The position numbers and the translations under genes are program-made. A model generated the notes under the pieces. The model searched no databases and was not told the origin of the DNA. It saw only the letters and a program-made list of their open reading frames with translations. A DNA stretch of 13,052 bases from Candidatus Taylorbacteria bacterium RIFCSPLOWO2_01_FULL_50_130 (GTDB lineage Bacteria; Patescibacteriota; Minisyncoccia; Phycocordibacterales; UBA10002). This document shows positions 5,817-13,052 of this stretch, piece after piece; positions within the stretch are counted from its first letter, which is position 1, and each line of letters opens with the position of its first letter. The stretch spans positions 1 through 13,052 of the forward strand of contig MHSB01000038.1 in NCBI GenBank assembly GCA_001821155.1. Direction: 5' to 3'.

Positions 5817-8564
5817 ATGTCTCTTATGGCATACCACGAAACCAATAGCGCCGATGCGGCAGGCGAACCGCGTGAACGCATGGAGTATCCGTGGCACGCA
5901 AGTTCTCCGCGCGACATACTAAAACACTTGAGCACGACCGAGATGGGACTCTCTGCGACAGAGGCGGCGCGCCGCCTCTCGCGTTATGGCCCAAACACAT
6001 TTCCCTCGGGCGCGACAGACACGCTTGTTGTCATCTTTCTTCGGCAATTCAGAAGTCCGCTCATCTATGTCCTCGTTGCCGCAGCGTTCGCCGTAGCGCT
6101 CATGGGAAGCGTCGTCGATGCGGCGGTTATTTTCGCCGTGCTCCTCTTTAACGCTCTCATCGGCACGATTCAGGAGGGTCGCGCGCAAAATACGCTTCTT
6201 GCGCTTCGTCGTTTCACCACCACTCGCGCGACGGCGCTTCGCGGCGAAAAGGAAGTCATCCTCTCCGCCAGCGACCTTGTACCCGGCGATATCATGGTTC
6301 TCCAGAGCGGAGAGAAGATTCCCGCCGACGCGCGACTCCTTTCGGTAACCGGACTCAAAATCGACGAGGCCTCTCTCACCGGAGAATCCGTTCCTGTGGA
6401 AAAGACGGCGGACGCTATCTCAATTGCAACTCTCCCGCTTGCGGAGCGGCGCACCATGGTGTACCAGGGAACCTATGCGGTGAGCGGAAGCGCCCGCGCC
6501 ATCGTCGTGGCAACGGGAACGGAGACGGAGTTCGGCCGCATCGCGAAAACCATTCAGGAGATTGACACCGAAATCCCGCTCAAAAAAGACATTCGCACGC
6601 TCTCGCGGCTGATTATCGCACTCGTTGCGGTAATCGGCGTCGGCATCTTTCTTCTCGGCACGGTACAGGGCATGCTTCTGCGGGACCTCATTGCGACCAT
6701 CATAGCACTCGGCGTTTCCATCATTCCCGAAGGACTGCCGATGGTGCTCACTCTCGTCCTGGCGACCGGAGTATGGCGCATGAGCAAGCAAAACGCCCTT
6801 GTCAAACGGCTTCAGGCCGTGGAGGCGCTCGGACAGACCCGCGTCATTGCCGTGGACAAAACCGGCACCATCACCCTCAATGAAATGACCGTAGAACGAA
6901 TCATTGTCGGAGAGAAGAGCTTTACCGTTGCGGGAAAGGGGTACGAACCGCAGGGAGGATTCTTTTATAATGGCGCGCCAGTTGAGCCGTCGCTTCATAA
7001 GGAACTACTTCTTGCCGGACGAGTCGCGGCGTTTTGCGCAAACGCGCGGGTCAGTTACGATGAGGCAGAAAAGATATGGCGCGTTTCGGGCGACCCCACC
7101 GAGGCCGCGCTCCTTGTCTTTGCGACGAAGACAGGCTTCAACCAAGAGATACTTCGCGCCGAGTCGCCGCCGCTCTTTGAACTCCCGTTTGATTCCGCGT
7201 ACAGATACCACCTCATGATTCATCGCGTTCGCAGGGCGCGCTTTCTCACTGCCGTTGGAGCGCCGGAGAGCATCCTTCCCCTCTGTCGCAGCGCGTGGGA
7301 GGGGGACGCCGTCCACGACTTTACTCCCTCACTTTGCGCGCGAAGCGAAGAAGTGGGCGTCCACCTCGCGCGAGAGGGCTTTCGCGTGCTCGCCTGTGCC
7401 ATTCATCGAAACGCGCCGGCGGCAGTGTTTCCGAAAAAGATGCCGCCCCTTACTCTTGTCGGATTTTTCGGCATGCGCGACCCGCTCCGTTCTGAAGTCC
7501 CCGAAGCCATGCGGAAGGTTCGCGAAGCGCATCTGCGAGTCATCATGCTGACCGGCGATCACACCGAGACCGCCTTGGCCATTGCGCGCGAGGCGGGCAT
7601 TGCGCGCAGAGGAGAGGAGGCGCTTACGGGACAGGATATAGACACTATGAGCGAGCGGGAACTTGCTATCCGAGTCGGTGACACATCGGTATTCGCGCGC
7701 GTGACGCCAGAGCACAAGCTTGCAATTATCCGCGCTTTCAAAAAGCGCCGCGAGATTATCGCCATGACCGGCGACGGCGTAAACGACGCGCCGTCGCTTG
7801 TTGCCGCAGACCTCGGCGTTGCCATGGGGAGAATCGGCACTGAGGTGGCGAAGGAGGCGGCTGACATCGTGCTTCTGGATGACAACTTCGGGAGCATTGT
7901 TTCCGCGGCGGAGGAGGGGCGAAGCATCTACCGTACCATCAAGAAAGTCATTCTGTATCTTTTTTCAACGAGTCTCGGCGAAGTCGGTACGATTGTCGGC
8001 GCCATGCTCATTGGCCTGCCACTTCCGCTTCTTCCGACGCAGATTATCTGGCTTAACTTTGTGACGGACGGGTTTCTGACGGCCGCGCTTGCCATGGAAC
8101 CCAAAGAGAAAAAGCTGCTTTTGTTGCCGTCTCGGCGGTCGAACCATTTTTTTGTTGACCGCCTTATGGCGCTCCGCATGATTCTCATGGCGCTTGTCAT
8201 GAGTGTGGGGACACTCATTCTCTTCTCGAGCCGTCTCGGCGGAGGAGTTGCGAAAGCGCTCACCATCTCGCTCTCGGCGCTCGCGGTCTTCCAGTGGTGG
8301 AATGCGTGGAACTGCCGACACGAGCGCGAGTCAATCTTCAGCGGACGGCTCCGTGCCAATCGTTGGCTTATGGGCGCAACGATGGTCGTCGTCTTGCTTC
8401 AGCTGCTTGCGGTGTACCACCCCGCGCTTCAACGCATTCTCCACACGGTTCCGCTTTCTCTCGCGGACTGGGGCATCATCATCGCCGCAGCAACCTCTAT
8501 TTTTGTTGTTGAAGAGGCGCGCAAATGGCTCATGCGCCGCGGCGGCGCAGGAACTGCATCCTGA
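5817..8564 (+). CDS. P2A-type cation-transporting ATPase (Ca2+-ATPase-like)
   Basis: An ATP-driven membrane cation pump of 915 residues, normal for the family. Domains in order: N-terminal cation-ATPase region (about 25-95), TM1-2, actuator domain with TGES at 188-191, TM4 with PEGLP at 304-308, phosphorylation site DKTGTIT with Asp347, nucleotide-binding domain, TGD at 579-581, hinge TGDGVNDAP at 651-659, then the C-terminal helices. Ca2+-site residues compared with SERCA: Glu of PEGLP, and Asn, Thr, Asp in WLNFVTDG (747, 750, 751) are kept; in TM5, SLGE keeps the Glu (722) but Ser719 replaces the Asn. This suggests Ca2+ (or Mn2+) transport, perhaps with a single full site as in PMR1-type pumps; the ion is inferred. 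ATGs at 5817, 5826 and 5880 are all possible starts; none has a Shine-Dalgarno site. The gene fits exactly between two inverted MITE copies. An imperfect -10 box TACAAT (5813-5818) lies 7 bases before the ATG at 5826. Confidence 0.92.
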   Translation: MSLMAYHETNSADAAGEPRERMEYPWHASSPRDILKHLSTTEMGLSATEAARRLSRYGPNTFPSGATDTLVVIFLRQFRSPLIYVLVAAAFAVALMGSVVDAAVIFAVLLFNALIGTIQEGRAQNTLLALRRFTTTRATALRGEKEVILSASDLVPGDIMVLQSGEKIPADARLLSVTGLKIDEASLTGESVPVEKTADAISIATLPLAERRTMVYQGTYAVSGSARAIVVATGTETEFGRIAKTIQEIDTEIPLKKDIRTLSRLIIALVAVIGVGIFLLGTVQGMLLRDLIATIIALGVSIIPEGLPMVLTLVLATGVWRMSKQNALVKRLQAVEALGQTRVIAVDKTGTITLNEMTVERIIVGEKSFTVAGKGYEPQGGFFYNGAPVEPSLHKELLLAGRVAAFCANARVSYDEAEKIWRVSGDPTEAALLVFATKTGFNQEILRAESPPLFELPFDSAYRYHLMIHRVRRARFLTAVGAPESILPLCRSAWEGDAVHDFTPSLCARSEEVGVHLAREGFRVLACAIHRNAPAAVFPKKMPPLTLVGFFGMRDPLRSEVPEAMRKVREAHLRVIMLTGDHTETALAIAREAGIARRGEEALTGQDIDTMSERELAIRVGDTSVFARVTPEHKLAIIRAFKKRREIIAMTGDGVNDAPSLVAADLGVAMGRIGTEVAKEAADIVLLDDNFGSIVSAAEEGRSIYRTIKKVILYLFSTSLGEVGTIVGAMLIGLPLPLLPTQIIWLNFVTDGFLTAALAMEPKEKKLLLLPSRRSNHFFVDRLMALRMILMALVMSVGTLILFSSRLGGGVAKALTISLSALAVFQWWNAWNCRHERESIFSGRLRANRWLMGATMVVVLLQLLAVYHPALQRILHTVPLSLADWGIIIAAATSIFVVEEARKWLMRRGGAGTAS

Positions 8565-8572
8565 TATACTAT

Positions 8573-8747
8573 GAGATGGTTACAAAACTATTCTTGCTGC
8601 AATTTATCCTTTTTGTCCGATACTTCGTCAAGCTGGCGCAAAATGATTTTCGTCGTAGCCGGGCTACGCCTCAATCATTTTGCTGGCTTTCCTCGTCTCG
8701 AACAAAAAGTCCTAAATTTCGCTTAAAAATAGTTTTGTAACAATCTC
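8573..8747 (-). mobile_element. 175-bp fold-back MITE, copy B (inverted)
   Basis: Reverse-complement copy of the element at 5634-5808, differing at three positions, one of them in the outer terminal repeat. It begins 8 bases after the pump stop codon and ends 10 bases before the next gene. Flanked by TAT on both sides (8570-8572 and 8748-8750), the same trinucleotide as copy A (ATA) when read in the element's orientation. Confidence 0.85.
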
Positions 8748-8757
8748 TATATATACT

Positions 8758-9333
8758 ATGGGTATGGTTTTTCACACGCGAGCGAAGAAACGGTTAGAGA
8801 GCGATGCATGGAGCATCGTGTTGAGCTTTGTAATCGCATGGTTTCTTATCCGTTCCGGCATTCTTGAAGACATCCTTTCAGGCGGGGGGTTCGTATGGCA
8901 ATCCCTCGTCGGCGGTTTTTTCTTCACCTCGCTCTTTACGCTCGCGCCCGCGATGGCGGTACTCGCGGAGCTCGCCACATCCGCGCCCCTCTACGCCGTC
9001 GCCTTTTTTGCCGCGCTCGGCGGCATCGCGGGCGACCTCGTGCTTTTCAAGGTGTTTCGCAAGCATCTTTTGCAAGATGTCAAATTGATTCTGCGTGAGG
9101 TGAAATGGCGAATACCCGTCATCACCGCGGCAACAGCTGTGTTTCATTCGCGTTTTTTTCGGTTCCTGACCCCGCTTTTCGGCGCATTTCTTCTCGCCTC
9201 GCCGCTCCCCGACGAACCGGCGCTCGCGCTCATGGGACTCTCGCGCATTTCAATTCCACGCCTCATTGTCGTCTCATTCATACTCCACTTTATCGGGATT
9301 CTCGCGCTCGCGGGAGTCATCCGTTTATTCTAA
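8758..9333 (+). CDS. Small multi-pass membrane protein, possibly DedA/VTT-like
   Basis: A 191-residue integral membrane protein with about five hydrophobic helices (roughly 18-36, 46-66, 78-100, 134-148, 168-190). GGIAGDLVLFKVFRK in the middle and ASPLPDEPALALMG later recall the GD...R and PxPxE elements of SNARE-associated/VTT (DedA) proteins, but the match is too weak for a firm name; call it hypothetical if in doubt. Starts at 8758 and 8764 are both possible; neither has a ribosome site. TATACT at 8752-8757 lies 6 bases before the second ATG and might be a -10 box, but no good -35 is seen. It sits directly after MITE copy B, on the same strand as the pump. Confidence 0.65.
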   Translation: MGMVFHTRAKKRLESDAWSIVLSFVIAWFLIRSGILEDILSGGGFVWQSLVGGFFFTSLFTLAPAMAVLAELATSAPLYAVAFFAALGGIAGDLVLFKVFRKHLLQDVKLILREVKWRIPVITAATAVFHSRFFRFLTPLFGAFLLASPLPDEPALALMGLSRISIPRLIVVSFILHFIGILALAGVIRLF

Positions 9334-9335
9334 AC

Positions 9336-9374
9336 CAAGGACTATCCTATGTATCCGACACAGGATAGTCCTTG
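9336..9374 (+). terminator. Strong hairpin after the membrane-protein gene
   Basis: A perfect 13-bp stem (9336-9348 with 9362-9374), extended after one mismatch by TGT/ACA around a 5-base loop. It starts 3 bases after the stop codon. No T-run follows, so it may act as a 3' stabiliser, a terminator of a non-classical type, or a control element for the gene starting 28 bases further on. Confidence 0.6.
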
Positions 9375-9402
9375 AAAGCCACTAACAAAGCCAAGAGAAA
9401 CA

Positions 9403-10170
9403 ATGTTGTATTTTTACATGTATAAACTTCGGAACAAAAAACTCATTGTCTTTGATTTAGACAAAACCCTCTCGGAGAGCAAACAGCCGATGGATGATGA
9501 GATGGCGGCGCTCCTCTCATCGCTTTTGGAATTGAAAGAAGTTTCCGTCATCTCCGGCGGGTCGTTCACGCAATTTCAGAAGCAGTTCACTTCTAAACTT
9601 ACCAACGGAAAACTTACAAACTTGTACCTGTTTCCCACATGCGGTTCCGCGTTCTATAGGTATGGGAAGGCGGGATGGGAGAACGTGTATACCGAGATCC
9701 TCTCGGATGAGGACAAACGCCGCATTTTTGAAGCTTTTGGGAAGATGTTTGCTGAAGTTGGTTTTGTGCTCCCGGAGAAGGTATATGGCGAATTGATTGA
9801 AGACCGGGCGACGCAGGTTACCTTTGCTGCCTACGGCAGCCAGGCTCCGCTTCCGCTTAAATCCGCATGGGACCCCGATCGAGCGAAGCGCCTTGCGATG
9901 ATCGCCGTATTGCAGAGGCTCATTCCGGAGTTTGAAATTCGCACCGGCGGGACCTCTTCCATTGATGTGACGCGAAAGGGAATTGATAAAGCATACGGCA
10001 TCCGCCAGATGGAAAAGCATCTTAACATTCCGATTCGAGACATGGTGTTTATAGGCGATGACTTGGGAGAAGGAGGCAACGACCATCCCGTGATTGCGAC
10101 CGGCGTAGAGATTGTGGAAGTGACAGGACCGGAACATACGAAAAAGATTATTCGGAGTATGATAAAATAA
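9403..10170 (+). CDS. HAD-IIB hydrolase, eukaryotic-type phosphomannomutase-like
   Basis: A 255-residue HAD-superfamily protein. Motif I is DLDKT at 18-22 (nucleophile Asp18, acid/base Asp20). SGGS at 51-54 gives the motif II Ser. The cap lies between, followed by GGTSSIDVTRKGIDKAYG at 182-199 with the motif III Lys. Motif IV is FIGDDLGEGGNDHPV at 216-230. The GG-SIDV-GIDK and GGNDHP signatures, and the closing VTGPEHTKKI, parallel human PMM2 (GGNDHE and TAPEDT). That points to the alpha-phosphomannomutase family, which moves phosphate between C6 and C1 of mannose or glucose; a plain sugar-phosphate phosphatase is the alternative. The gene is followed by galU, which uses glucose-1-phosphate. 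Start at 9403 or at 9418; no convincing Shine-Dalgarno site for either. No promoter recognised. Confidence 0.8.
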   Translation: MLYFYMYKLRNKKLIVFDLDKTLSESKQPMDDEMAALLSSLLELKEVSVISGGSFTQFQKQFTSKLTNGKLTNLYLFPTCGSAFYRYGKAGWENVYTEILSDEDKRRIFEAFGKMFAEVGFVLPEKVYGELIEDRATQVTFAAYGSQAPLPLKSAWDPDRAKRLAMIAVLQRLIPEFEIRTGGTSSIDVTRKGIDKAYGIRQMEKHLNIPIRDMVFIGDDLGEGGNDHPVIATGVEIVEVTGPEHTKKIIRSMIK

Positions 10171-10296
10171 ATCCCAAATCCCAAATCCCAAACAATATCA
10201 AAATCCAAAAGCAAAGAAATCTCAAATACTGCTGTCTAGAAGTTTGAGTTTAGGACTTAGAATTTGTTTGGAATTTGGTGCTTGTAATTTGTGATT
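10171..10296. repeat. Heptamer repeat and A/C:T/G palindrome
   Basis: Begins one base after the preceding stop codon with three tandem copies of ATCCCAA (10171-10191). The left arm (10171-10227) is A/C-rich and the right arm (10240-10296) is its rough complement: 10175-10193 pairs with 10266-10284 at 15 of 19 positions, and CTCAAA (10221-10226) pairs exactly with TTTGAG (10243-10248). The whole gap thus forms one imperfect fold-back. No promoter could be identified in it, though galU transcription must start in it or upstream. Confidence 0.6.
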
Positions 10297-10305
10297 TTAA
10301 ACGAT

Positions 10306-11169
10306 ATGCAACGGATAACTAAGGCAATCATACCAGTGGCGGGACTCGGCACCCGTTTTTTGCCCGCGACTAAAGCGGAGCCGAAGGAGATGCTTCCCAT
10401 CGTGGACAAGCCCGTGGTGCAGTATCTCGTGGAGGAAGCCGTCGCATCGGGGATTACGGATATTATTTTCATCACCGGCCGAGACAAACGCACGATTGAG
10501 GACCACTTTGATGTCGCACCCGGATTGGAGCGCACACTTGAGGAGAAAGGGAAAACGGAAGCCGCAAAACTCGTGCGCGACATCTCAAATCTTGCCCGTT
10601 TTGCCTATGTCCGCCAGAAGTATCCGCGCGGCGATGGAGACGCGCTCCTCACCGCCGCGCATTTAATCGGAGACGAGCCGGTGGCGGTGCTCTTTGGAGA
10701 TGATTTGATATTGAGCAAAACCCCTGCGCTTAAACAACTTATTTCGGTATACAAAAAATACGGGGGACCAATCGTCGCGCTCGCGGAAGTCCCCCCCGAA
10801 GTCGTCCCGACCAAAGGCATCGTAAAGGGAGAAAAAGTGGACGCTCGCGTGGTGCGGATACGAGAGACGATCGAAAAGCCAAAGTTAAAAGACGCCCCGT
10901 CAAATCTCGCGGTGGTTGGGAAATACATCATTACGCCGGATGTTATGCGAATGCTTGCGAAGGTTAAGGCCGGTTCCGACGGGGAACTCCGTCTCGCGCA
11001 CGCGCTTGATGCTGTGGCGAGAAAAGGGGATGTCTACGGCGTTAAGCTTGAAGGCGAGTGGCTTGATTGCGGCTCCAAATTCGGCTTTCTCAAGGCGACC
11101 GTTCGTTTCGGTTTGGAGCATCCCGAAACACGGAAAGAGTTTAAAGAGTTTTTGAGGACGCTTTCGTAA
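10306..11169 (+). CDS. galU: UTP--glucose-1-phosphate uridylyltransferase
   Basis: Makes UDP-glucose from UTP and glucose-1-phosphate in the cytoplasm, feeding surface polysaccharide and glycolipid synthesis. With the ATG at 10306 the protein has 287 residues, typical for bacterial GalU. The nucleotide-binding signature GLGTRFLPATKAEPKEMLP is at 13-31; the metal-binding aspartates are in FGDD (130-133); the C-terminal EGEWLDCGSKFGFLKA motif is present. A GTG at 10291 would add 5 residues but lies in the repeat region, and the ATG gives the standard N terminus. No Shine-Dalgarno site precedes it. It follows the phosphomannomutase-like gene and is 7 bases ahead of the Nudix gene, suggesting an operon. 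Confidence 0.95.
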   Translation: MQRITKAIIPVAGLGTRFLPATKAEPKEMLPIVDKPVVQYLVEEAVASGITDIIFITGRDKRTIEDHFDVAPGLERTLEEKGKTEAAKLVRDISNLARFAYVRQKYPRGDGDALLTAAHLIGDEPVAVLFGDDLILSKTPALKQLISVYKKYGGPIVALAEVPPEVVPTKGIVKGEKVDARVVRIRETIEKPKLKDAPSNLAVVGKYIITPDVMRMLAKVKAGSDGELRLAHALDAVARKGDVYGVKLEGEWLDCGSKFGFLKATVRFGLEHPETRKEFKEFLRTLS

Positions 11170-11176
11170 CCCATAT

Positions 11177-11683
11177 ATGTCGGCTGAAAACGAACGGGTC
11201 TTTACACAAGTGTTTGCGGTTGCGGGCGCGATTATCGAACGCGACGGCAAGTTTTTGCTGGTAAAAGAGCATCATCCCGGACACCGTGCCCACGGCAGGT
11301 GGAATCAGCCAGCCGGATGGATTGATGTGGGGGAGCGCCCCGCTGATGCCGTTGTGCGTGAAGTTCGTGAAGAAACCGGACTACTGTTTACCCCGACACA
11401 TCTTTTAGGCATATATTCGCTCGTAAAAGAGAACGAAGGCCGCGTCGATACGCCGCGAGTGAGGCGCCACTCGCTCAAACTCATCTTTTTTGGTACCGCT
11501 AGCGGAGACGCGGAAGGATTTTTGATGAATGAGATAAGCGAGACAAAATGGTTTTCTCCTGAGGAAATCTATGCCATGAACGGCACGATGCTTCGGGATA
11601 TGGACATCAAAAAAGAAATTCGAGATTATCTTTCGGGAAAACGCTACTCGCTTGACATCATTTCACACACAACACAGAAGTAA
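11177..11683 (+). CDS. Nudix hydrolase
   Basis: A 168-residue protein of the Nudix superfamily, which cleaves nucleoside diphosphates linked to another group. The full Nudix box G-x5-E-x7-REVREETGL is at residues 47-69, with the metal-binding REVREE intact. The N-terminal strand AVAGAIIERDGKFLLVKE is also typical. The substrate cannot be read from sequence; its position 7 bases after galU makes a nucleotide-sugar or nucleotide-pool clean-up role plausible but unproven. No Shine-Dalgarno site, so translation may depend on galU. Confidence 0.9.
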   Translation: MSAENERVFTQVFAVAGAIIERDGKFLLVKEHHPGHRAHGRWNQPAGWIDVGERPADAVVREVREETGLLFTPTHLLGIYSLVKENEGRVDTPRVRRHSLKLIFFGTASGDAEGFLMNEISETKWFSPEEIYAMNGTMLRDMDIKKEIRDYLSGKRYSLDIISHTTQK

Positions 11684-11696
11684 TATACGCCGGTAG

Positions 11697-11726
11697 TTGA
11701 CATCACCTAGGCGCATTTGCTACACT
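11697..11726 (+). promoter_or_regulatory. Promoter of the HAD-MBL operon
   Basis: TTGACA (11697-11702) and TACACT (11721-11726) are 18 bp apart. AGGAG at 11741-11745 follows in the expected leader. Confidence 0.75.
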
Positions 11727-11758
11727 TTACCCAAGTAAAGAGGAGCCATTGCATCATC

Positions 11759-12409
11759 ATGAGAGGGAATAAAGCAAACGTGGTTAAGGCAGTAATCTTT
11801 GATATAGACGGCGTCCTCCTCGATTCTTTTGAGGCCAATTTGAAATTTTTCCAGAACTTAATGAAGAAAACAGGATATCGTCCGCCGACCCGAAAAGAGT
11901 TTTCGGCGCTGTTTCATTTGAGTATGATGGATACGATACGGGAACTTACGGAATCTATTTCTGAAGAAGAAATCAAAAAGATATGGGAACTCGGACGCAG
12001 TCGCAAAGTTGAATATGATGTTGAACGATTGACAATGCCAGATACAGCGGAAGAAGTTGTAAAAGAATTGGATAAGCAATATCTGCTCGGGATTGTTACG
12101 AGCAGGGTCAAAGAGAGTGTGTACGAGTCTCCCAAACTCGCGAAACTAAAAAGATATTTCAAGGTTGCGGTTTCGTATCAAGACACCGCTAACCACAAAC
12201 CGCATCCGGAGCCGTTGCTTCTTGCGGCACAGAAACTAAAAGTGCAGCCGGAAGAATGCGTCTATATCGGCGATGTAGAAAATGATGTTACAGCCGCGCG
12301 GGCAGCGGGGATGAGAGTCATCATCTATTCTAAAAATCAGCTTAATCACGCTGATGCTCGCACCTCTTCATTTTCTAAATTGCCGAGACTAGTAGCTTCT
12401 TTACAATGA
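11759..12409 (+). CDS. HAD-IA family phosphatase (phosphoglycolate phosphatase-like)
   Basis: A 216-residue cytoplasmic phosphatase of the HAD superfamily with a helical cap after motif I. Motif I FDIDGVLLDS has nucleophile Asp15 and Asp17; motif II is VTSR with Thr114/Ser115; motif III is Lys147 in HKPHPEP; motif IV is GDVENDVTAARAAG at 171-184. This is the pattern of phosphoglycolate phosphatase, PpaX and beta-phosphoglucomutase relatives; the substrate cannot be told apart. An earlier in-frame ATG at 11717 lies inside the promoter -10 region, so the ATG at 11759 is preferred, although AGGAG is 13 bases away, longer than usual. It is 4 bases from the next gene. Confidence 0.88.
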   Translation: MRGNKANVVKAVIFDIDGVLLDSFEANLKFFQNLMKKTGYRPPTRKEFSALFHLSMMDTIRELTESISEEEIKKIWELGRSRKVEYDVERLTMPDTAEEVVKELDKQYLLGIVTSRVKESVYESPKLAKLKRYFKVAVSYQDTANHKPHPEPLLLAAQKLKVQPEECVYIGDVENDVTAARAAGMRVIIYSKNQLNHADARTSSFSKLPRLVASLQ

Positions 12410-12413
12410 CTAC

Positions 12414-13049
12414 ATGAAAATCACCAAGCTTGGACACTGCTGCCTACTAATTGAAGAATCGAGACTTAAAATACTAACCGACCCTGGAATGTTCTCCACG
12501 TCTCAAAACGAGATGAAAAGTATCGATGTCATTTTGGTTACGCATGAGCATCAAGACCATTTGCATATGGATTCACTAAAAGCGGTGTTGAGGAATAATT
12601 TGAAGGCAAAGGTAATTACGAATCGCGGAGTCGGCAAACTTCTGGAAAAAGAGGGAATCGGCTATGAACTTCTTGAAGACAAGCAAGGCAAAACTATTTC
12701 CGGCATCCTGCTTGAAGGTTTTGGCGAAAAGCACGCGACTATTTATCAGGATTTTGGGCAGGTCGTAAATACGGGCTACTGTATTGCCAGTCGTTTCTTT
12801 TACCCTGGCGACGCTTTTTACAATCCAGGGAAACCTGTCGAGATACTCGCTCTACCGGTTGCCGGCCCATGGCTCAAACTAGAAGAAGCAATTGATTACG
12901 CGACACTCCTCAAACCAAAAGTTTGTTTTTCCGTTCACGACGGCATGCTAAAATTTATTGGTCCAACCCACAAAGTACTGCACACGTTCCTCCCGACTGT
13001 GGGTATCGAGTTTCGCGATGCCGTTAAAGACATCGAACTTGTATTCTAA
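12414..13049 (+). CDS. UlaG-like metallo-beta-lactamase-fold hydrolase
   Basis: A 211-residue metal-dependent hydrolase of the MBL fold. Metal ligands are visible: THEHQDH at 43-49 (His44, His46, Asp48, His49), then probably His107 in GEKHATIY, Asp133 in YPGDAFY, and His175 in SVHDG. The opening ITKLGHCCLLIE and LTDPG are typical of the UlaG/YtkL-like branch of small MBL proteins. The true substrate is unknown; lactone or phosphoester hydrolysis are the family options. The gene starts 4 bases after the HAD gene stop with no Shine-Dalgarno site, so it is probably translated by coupling. The frame is complete, ending three bases before the window edge. Confidence 0.88.
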   Translation: MKITKLGHCCLLIEESRLKILTDPGMFSTSQNEMKSIDVILVTHEHQDHLHMDSLKAVLRNNLKAKVITNRGVGKLLEKEGIGYELLEDKQGKTISGILLEGFGEKHATIYQDFGQVVNTGYCIASRFFYPGDAFYNPGKPVEILALPVAGPWLKLEEAIDYATLLKPKVCFSVHDGMLKFIGPTHKVLHTFLPTVGIEFRDAVKDIELVF

Positions 13050-13052
13050 TCC

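Noticed and set aside
10171..10191. A short CRISPR-like or telomere-like array
   Set aside because: Only three contiguous 7-bp units with no spacers and no cas genes; it is a low-complexity repeat.
10250..10260. TTTAGGACTT-like words shared by the galU spacer, the MITE and the 167-bp element
   Set aside because: The shared word is only 8-9 bases and occurs in different structural positions, so it is probably chance.

Overview
The window looks like a chromosomal segment of a Candidate Phyla Radiation (Patescibacteria, probably Parcubacteria-like) bacterium. The evidence is indirect: a two-helix type IV secretion pilin-like protein (T4SS_pilin type) at the left edge, a small sortase with its own cell-wall-type substrate, a CARDB surface protein, short and tightly packed genes, frequent lack of Shine-Dalgarno sites, and several fold-back intergenic elements. 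TGA is used as an ordinary stop by several intact genes, so the standard bacterial code applies. No rRNA, tRNA, CRISPR array or transposase gene was seen.

Layout. Bases 1-3643 form a cell-surface block. It holds the 3' part of a pilin-like gene, then on the minus strand a sortase followed by a surface protein that ends in a sorting signal (IPYTG, hydrophobic helix, basic run), then on the plus strand a membrane-anchored CARDB protein. The sortase and CARDB genes diverge from two near-perfect sigma70-type promoters facing each other across about 60 bp. Bases 3749-5061 hold uracil-DNA glycosylase (ung, minus) and a RelB-like antitoxin with a YafQ/RelE-like toxin. The toxin frame is interrupted by an in-frame TGA just before its conserved C-terminal end.

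Bases 5062-5816 are a 755-bp gene-free repeat island. In order it contains unassigned DNA, a 167-bp palindromic element flanked by 15-bp direct repeats, a large hairpin with a T-run, and a 175-bp MITE-like fold-back element with perfect 20-bp terminal inverted repeats. A second, inverted copy of that last element (98% identical) lies just past the next gene, so a complete P2A-type (Ca2+-ATPase-like) pump is bracketed tightly by two inverted MITEs. A small membrane protein follows.

Bases 9403-11683 look like sugar activation and housekeeping: a phosphomannomutase-like HAD-IIB protein, galU (UDP-glucose synthesis) and a Nudix hydrolase. Bases 11697-13049 are a two-gene operon, a HAD-IA phosphatase and a UlaG-like metallo-beta-lactamase-fold hydrolase, driven by a clear TTGACA/TACACT promoter.

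The most noteworthy items are the MITE-bracketed ion pump, the sortase-substrate pair with a duplicated sorting motif, the broken toxin beside an intact antitoxin, and the diverse fold-back elements in almost every larger intergenic gap.
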